DNA of 64,000 bases from Ustilago trichophora (Eukaryota; Basidiomycota; Ustilaginomycetes; Ustilaginales; Ustilaginaceae), in assembly GCA_900323505.1 (NCBI GenBank), contig OOIN01000013.1, forward strand, positions 248,001 through 312,000, in the 5' to 3' direction. The notes below the pieces were generated by a model. It saw only the letters and a list, made by a program, of their open reading frames with translations, was not told the origin of the DNA and did no database searches. A program made the position numbers and the translations under genes. Shown piece after piece: positions 59,241 through 64,000 of this stretch (positions are counted from its first letter, which is position 1; each line of letters begins with the position of its first letter).

Positions 59241-62200
59241 ATGAGCGTCGACATGATGGGCGGCGCCGCCCCTACAGACGATGATTTACCAAAATGTCAA
59301 TAGAGCAACGTCTCTCCTCCAAGCTATGGAAGGCGCGCGTTTCAGCCTACGAGGACCTCTCCAAAGCCTTCCCCAAGACCTCGTCCGAAAACGACCCCAT
59401 CTTCCGCCAATATACCCGCAACCCCGACATCTTGAAATCCATCGTCGTCGATACCAATGCTGTGGCTCAGGAAAAGGGTGTCGACGCCGTCCGTGCCTTT
59501 GTCGAGTTCGGTGGTCAAGCCGCCGGAAAGACAAGAGAAGTCGTGGTCCCTTCCCTCGTCGAAAAGTGCCTTGGCTCCACTCGTGCAGGTACAAAGAAAA
59601 ACGCACTCGAGCTCATCTCCTTTTACGCAGAGATGGAGGATGTTGTTGGTTGCGAGCCTCTTCTTGCCGATCTTCTCGATGGTCTTAAGGCCAAACAGCC
59701 AAAAGTCGTCGCCGGATGCATCACAGCCATCAAGATCTCGTTCGTGACTTTGGCCACAAGCAGGTCGCTCCTAAACCCATCCTCAAGCGTTTGCCAGATA
59801 TGTTTGCACACTCGGACAAAAACGTCCGCGCAGAAGCCTCCTACTGGCCCACGAGCTCCACAAGTACATCGGTGCAGCACTCGAACCTACCATCGACTCG
59901 CTCAAGGACATTCAGGCTAAAGAGCTTCGCCAGCAGTTTGCCGACATTGATGCACAACTCACCGCGAAGCCCGCTCCAACGCGCTTCCTGCTCAGCCAGC
60001 GCGAAAAGATGCAGGCTGCTGCTGCACCGCCAACACAATCGGCAGCAGGCGCAGACGATGCAGACGCTGCAATCGGACCAGGCGCATATCCAGATGACCA
60101 AGATGATCAGGACGATGTAGATCCCTACGACCTTGCTGAGCCCGTCAATGTCTTTGGCAGCCGCGATTTCCCGCCGACTTTGAAGAGATGATCGTCTCCA
60201 AGAAATGGCAAGAGCGCAAAGAGACGCTCGAAGCCATTCTAAAAATCCTCACCTCTTCTCCCAAGATCCAGCCCGACAACCGCTTCGATGGTCTCGTCGA
60301 CCACCTCGCCTCAAGATTCAGAAGGACGCCAACATCAACGTCGTCCTCGTCTCATGTCAGTGCCTCGAAGTCATGGCAAAAGGTCTCCGAGACAACTTTT
60401 CTCGCTACAAGGACAAAGTCGTACCGCCCATCATCGAAAAGCTCAAAGAGAAGAAGGCTGCCACCGTCGAAGTGCTCGCAAAGGCGCTCGATGCCATCTT
60501 CCAGACCGTCTCCTTCTCCGAAATTCTCGAGCATATCTTCACTGGTATCAAGCACAAGAATCCTGCTGTCAAAACTGAGTCCATTCGCTTCCTCGTTCGC
60601 TGCCTTCGCACTACCAAGGTGGCCCCAGCCAAAGCTGATATCAAGCCCATCGGTGATGCGCTCGTCACCGCAATGGCAGACGGCTCCCCAGATGTACGTG
60701 ATGCTGGAGCAGCAGGTCTCGGCACTCTCATGAAGCTCATTGGCGAGCGTCCAATGAACCTTTTCCTCGACGGCCTCGATGATATCAAGAAGGCCAAGAT
60801 CCAGGAAGAGTACAAGACAGCAGAAGTCAAAGTCAAGATGGGTGGTGGCGCAGCAGCATCCTCATCAGCTGCACCAGCAAGGAGGCCACCCGCAGCCGCA
60901 CCTGGCCCCTCGGCCACAAATCGAGCAGCACCACCCACAGCCGTCCGCAAGCCACCAACCGCTGCACCTCCTGCTGCTGCAGGCAAGGAGAATCAAGCGC
61001 CGAGACCTGCCGCCCGTCCTCCAGCAGGAATGGCCGCTCGACCGGCCGCCGCCCGTCCTGTCGCGGCTTCAGCGAGTGCACCCGCAAGAAGACCACAGCA
61101 GCAGCAGCGTCGTCAGCATCCTCTGGCGCACGCCCTGCAGCAGCTGCTGGCGGTAGCAAGGGTGCCGCTTCTGCCACCGAGCCAGTCAAGTACCGTTTCC
61201 ATCCGGACGATGCCGAAGCACGTGCGGCCGATCTCATCCCTGCTGGCATTGCCTCACAATTGGCTAGCAGCGCGTGGAAGGAGCGTCTGCAAGGTATGAC
61301 CGAGTTCAACGACTGGCTCAAGGTCGAAGCCGAAACCGTCGAGGCCGAGATCATCGTCCGTGCGCTTGGAAGAAACCAGGTTGGAAGGAAAGCAACTTCC
61401 AGGTCATGGCCGAGGTCTACAAGGCGCTTCAACTGCTTGCCAACGATTGCCCCACCTTTGGTCGTCCCTCGGTAGCACTCTCTGTTCAGCCACTGTGCGA
61501 CAAGCTTGGTGACATCAAGCTCAAGACCCCTGCTGGCGAGACACTGGTCACTTTTGCTGAAAAGACGTCGTTTGGATTCCTTCTCGCACAAGCATTGGGC
61601 CCCTCGGCTCGCTAAAGGCCCCCAAAGCGATTGCAGATTCCATCCTCTGGGTAGATCAGACATTGCTCGAGTTTGGCACTGCTGGCGTCGATGTGCGGTC
61701 TTTAATCGACTACCTCGTCACCTGCCTCAAGTCGGCCAATGCCGCTGTACGTACCAACGCCACCAAAGCCATCGGTACATTGGCCCGCTTCCTCGGTACC
61801 GCCCTCAATGCCTTTGTGGCTGATCTCAACCCACAGCTGCGAACCACCATCGAAGGAGAGATCGAAAAGGCTGCATCGAATCCACCACCAGCACCTGTCC
61901 GCTTCAGCGATGAGACCAAAGCACCTGCTGGCAAGGCTACTGCTGCTGGTGGAGGTGGCGGAGGCGCATCCGGAGCTGCAGCACAGGACAATGGCGTTGA
62001 CGAGGACATGCTTGATGAGCTCGTTCCTCGCGTTGACCTCGATCGCCTGGTGCCCGCCACCGCCATCGCACGCATGGGCGACGCCAACTGGAAGGAGCGC
62101 AAGGAAGGCCTCGAGGAAGTGCTCGCGGTCGTCAACGCCAACAGCCGCTTGAAAGGCAACATGGCCGAGCTCGCCAACGCGCTTAAGATGCGATGCTCCG

Positions 62201-64000
62201 ACAGCAATATCATGTGCAAGTCCATGGCGCTTGATGCCATCGCCAAGATTGCAACCGGTATGAACAAGCACTTTGAGCCTCAGGCGCGCATTCTCGCAGG
62301 TCCAATTGCACAGGTACTAGCTGATGCAAAGGCACCGGTTCGAGCATCGGCGACTGCAGCGCTCACCGCCATTGCGGAGCAAGTTGGTGCTGGTCCCTTG
62401 CTGCCCGGTTTCGCGACCGTGGCCGAAAGCAAAGCAGCCAATCCGATGCTTAAGCAGGAGCTGTTTGGCTGGCTTGCCAACTGGTTCGAGTCGCATCTGC
62501 CAGAGAAGGGCATGGAGCTGGCACCTCTGGCTTTACCTTGCGTCCAATGCCTCGACGACAAGCTGGCAGCCGTCCGCAAAGCTTCGCAGGCGTGTCTGCC
62601 ATTCATCATCATGCGAGCAGGCTACAAACACGTCTTGGAGCAAGCCAATCAGCTCAAGCCCGCCTCCAAGAATACGGCCATCCCGCTCATCGATGCTGCA
62701 AAGGCACAGGCGCAGGCTGCTGCTCGCGCTTCGGCTGCTCCGGCGGCCGCTCCAGCCGCTGCTCCTGTGCCGGCCGCGACATCTCGTGTGGCTGCAACGA
62801 GTGCGCGAAGCGGCACTGCTTCACCCGCAAGAGCTGCTGGAATCGGGGCTACATCTGCATCTGCTGCCCCCACCGCATCTTCCCCTCGTGCATCCACTAT
62901 CACCCGTCCTGGCGGTATCAAGCCACCATCAGCAGTCGGACGATCGCTCAAGGCGCCATCATCCACGATTGCGCGCCAGTCTCGCCTGGCTTCCGAGGGC
63001 AGCGAAGGGGTTTCCTCTTCCCGCAGCGCTTCGGCATCTGCAGGTCAGGGTTCGGCCGCTGGTAGTGCTATGGACCGTTCCGCGCCACTGATTTCGGCAG
63101 ATATCAAGACAAAGGCGTTGCGTGAGAAGCGGGAAGGTAAAGGCTCCAACTGGATTGGTGCCGATGGCGCTCCGCGACCAGAGCTTGTCGAGATTCTTCG
63201 CCAGCAATGCGATGGTCAACTCAGCCGCGGTGTCACCGATTCGATGTTCAGCAAGGGCCACTCGGCAGAGAAGGACTTCTATGCTGCGTTGACCTTGCTA
63301 TCCGACTTTATCTCGAGCCCCACATTTGCCGAGGAGCAGTACGGCTTGTCGCCTGAGGAGACCATCGAACGGACGCTGGCCAACTCGGATCTCATCTTCA
63401 AATACGTCTCGATTCGCCTCACGGACAACAACACGAGCCTGTCGCTGAAATGCCTCGACATTCTCGAGCATCTCGTGGCACTGCTCAGCACACAGCAATA
63501 CCACATGAGCGACTACGAGGCTGCATGCATCTTGCCTTGCCTGACTGCCAAGTTCGGTGATGCCAAGGTAGCGTTCCGCGATCGCATTCGCGAGATCTTC
63601 CGCAAGATGACCTTTATCTTCCCGCCCAGCAAGCTGCTCACCAGCTACCTCGAGAATGGTCTACCGTCCAAGAACGCGCGTGTCCGCACCGAGTGCTTGA
63701 ACGAGGTCGGATACCTCGTTTCCAAGAATGGACTGCAGGTGTGCTCGCCTTCGCGAACACTGCCAGTGATTGCAAAGCAGATCAGCGATCGTGACGCCAA
63801 TGTCCGTACCGCAGCATTGTCAGCGATTGGCGAGGCGTACAAGATTATCGGCGACGAGGTCTACAAGCTGGTCGGTTCACTGCCAGGAAAGGAAATGTCG
63901 ATGCTTGAGGAGAGGCTCAAGCGTACGACGGCGCCATCAGCGTCTACGGCCCCGTCTGCGAGGTCGACGGCTGGCGGAAGTGCAATCGCCCGTGCGGGCC
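59241..64000 (+). CDS. XMAP215/Dis1-family microtubule polymerase, partial at the right edge
   Basis: Delivers tubulin to microtubule plus ends. The ATG at 59241 gives MSVDMMGGAAPTDDDLPK; one A added at 59291-59294 continues into the first TOG domain. Five TOG-like HEAT arrays can be seen: about 59295-59990 (LSSKLWKARVSAYEDLSKAF), 60170-60800 (FEEMIVSKKWQERKETLEAI), 61190-61800 (LASSAWKERLQGMTEFNDWL), 61990-62650 (RMGDANWKERKEGLEEVLAV) and 63110-63900 (LVEILRQQCDGQLSRGVTDS). Ala/Pro/Ser/Arg-rich linkers separate the second and third, and the fourth and fifth; these usually bind the microtubule lattice. One C added at 61600-61603 joins LAQALGPLGSLKAPKAIADS, after which the frame stays open from about 61621 to the window end. 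The C-terminus is outside the window. Frame breaks also occur near 59730, 59845, 60180, 60320, 61095 and 61375. Confidence 0.92.

Noticed and set aside
8425..61603. Reading the broken genes as pseudogenes or programmed frameshifts
   Set aside because: The breaks hit essential single-copy genes, are always one missing base in or beside a run, and leave motifs intact on both sides. No slippery-site structure recurs.

Overview
The window is nuclear DNA of a filamentous or dimorphic fungus. The gene set (Gwt1, MED14, NudE, eIF3c, eIF2B-delta, an MHYT membrane protein), the sparse short GT-AG introns with a CTAAC-type branch site, and the Ser/Ala-rich long proteins fit a basidiomycete, most likely a smut fungus (Ustilaginomycotina). 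The genus is my inference and I cannot fix it from the sequence. I recognise no rRNA, tRNA, CRISPR array or bacterial operon.

Layout. 1-4533 is gene-poor with simple repeats. 4534-8004 (+) is a long disordered Ser-rich protein. 8425-9523 (-) is mitochondrial octanoyltransferase (LIP2), next to a co-directional PPR-like gene (9573-11683, -), which is divergent from an Mss116-like DEAD-box helicase (12019-13954, +). A small secreted Gly-rich protein follows a clear TATA box (14929-15507, +). Then come GWT1 (15604-17993, -), an inositol polyphosphate 5-phosphatase (18460-20838, +), a COQ9-like gene (20997-22177, -) and eIF2B-delta (22474-24084, -). 24085-32103 is an 8-kb gene desert holding a dense cluster of the motif TACAGTA/TACTGTA. 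32104-35372 (+) is a seven-helix MHYT protein. 35805-36724 is a non-autonomous DNA transposon with 40-bp terminal inverted repeats. MED14 (37049-41698, -), a SCY1-like pseudokinase (43244-46116, +), a J-domain protein (46636-47476, -), eIF3c (48321-50988, -), the ATP synthase OSCP subunit (52173-53854, +), a fumarylacetoacetase-family hydrolase (54628-55525, +), NudE (55952-57855, -) and an XMAP215/TOG protein running off the right edge (59241-64000, +) complete the window.

Reading quality. Most conserved genes here are split over two or three frames. At the sixteen breaks I resolved, one extra base inside, or duplicating, the local run restores the family sequence. I therefore read these as one-base under-calls in the assembly, not as pseudogenes, and annotate each gene across its breaks. 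eIF2B-delta, OSCP and the Ser-rich gene read through unbroken.

Functional grouping. Several genes are mitochondrial by family or presequence (LIP2, COQ9-like, OSCP, J-domain protein, probably the PPR-like and Mss116-like pair). Others serve translation initiation (eIF2B-delta, eIF3c), transcription (MED14), GPI anchors and phosphoinositides (GWT1, 5-phosphatase), and microtubule/dynein control (the divergent NudE and TOG pair).
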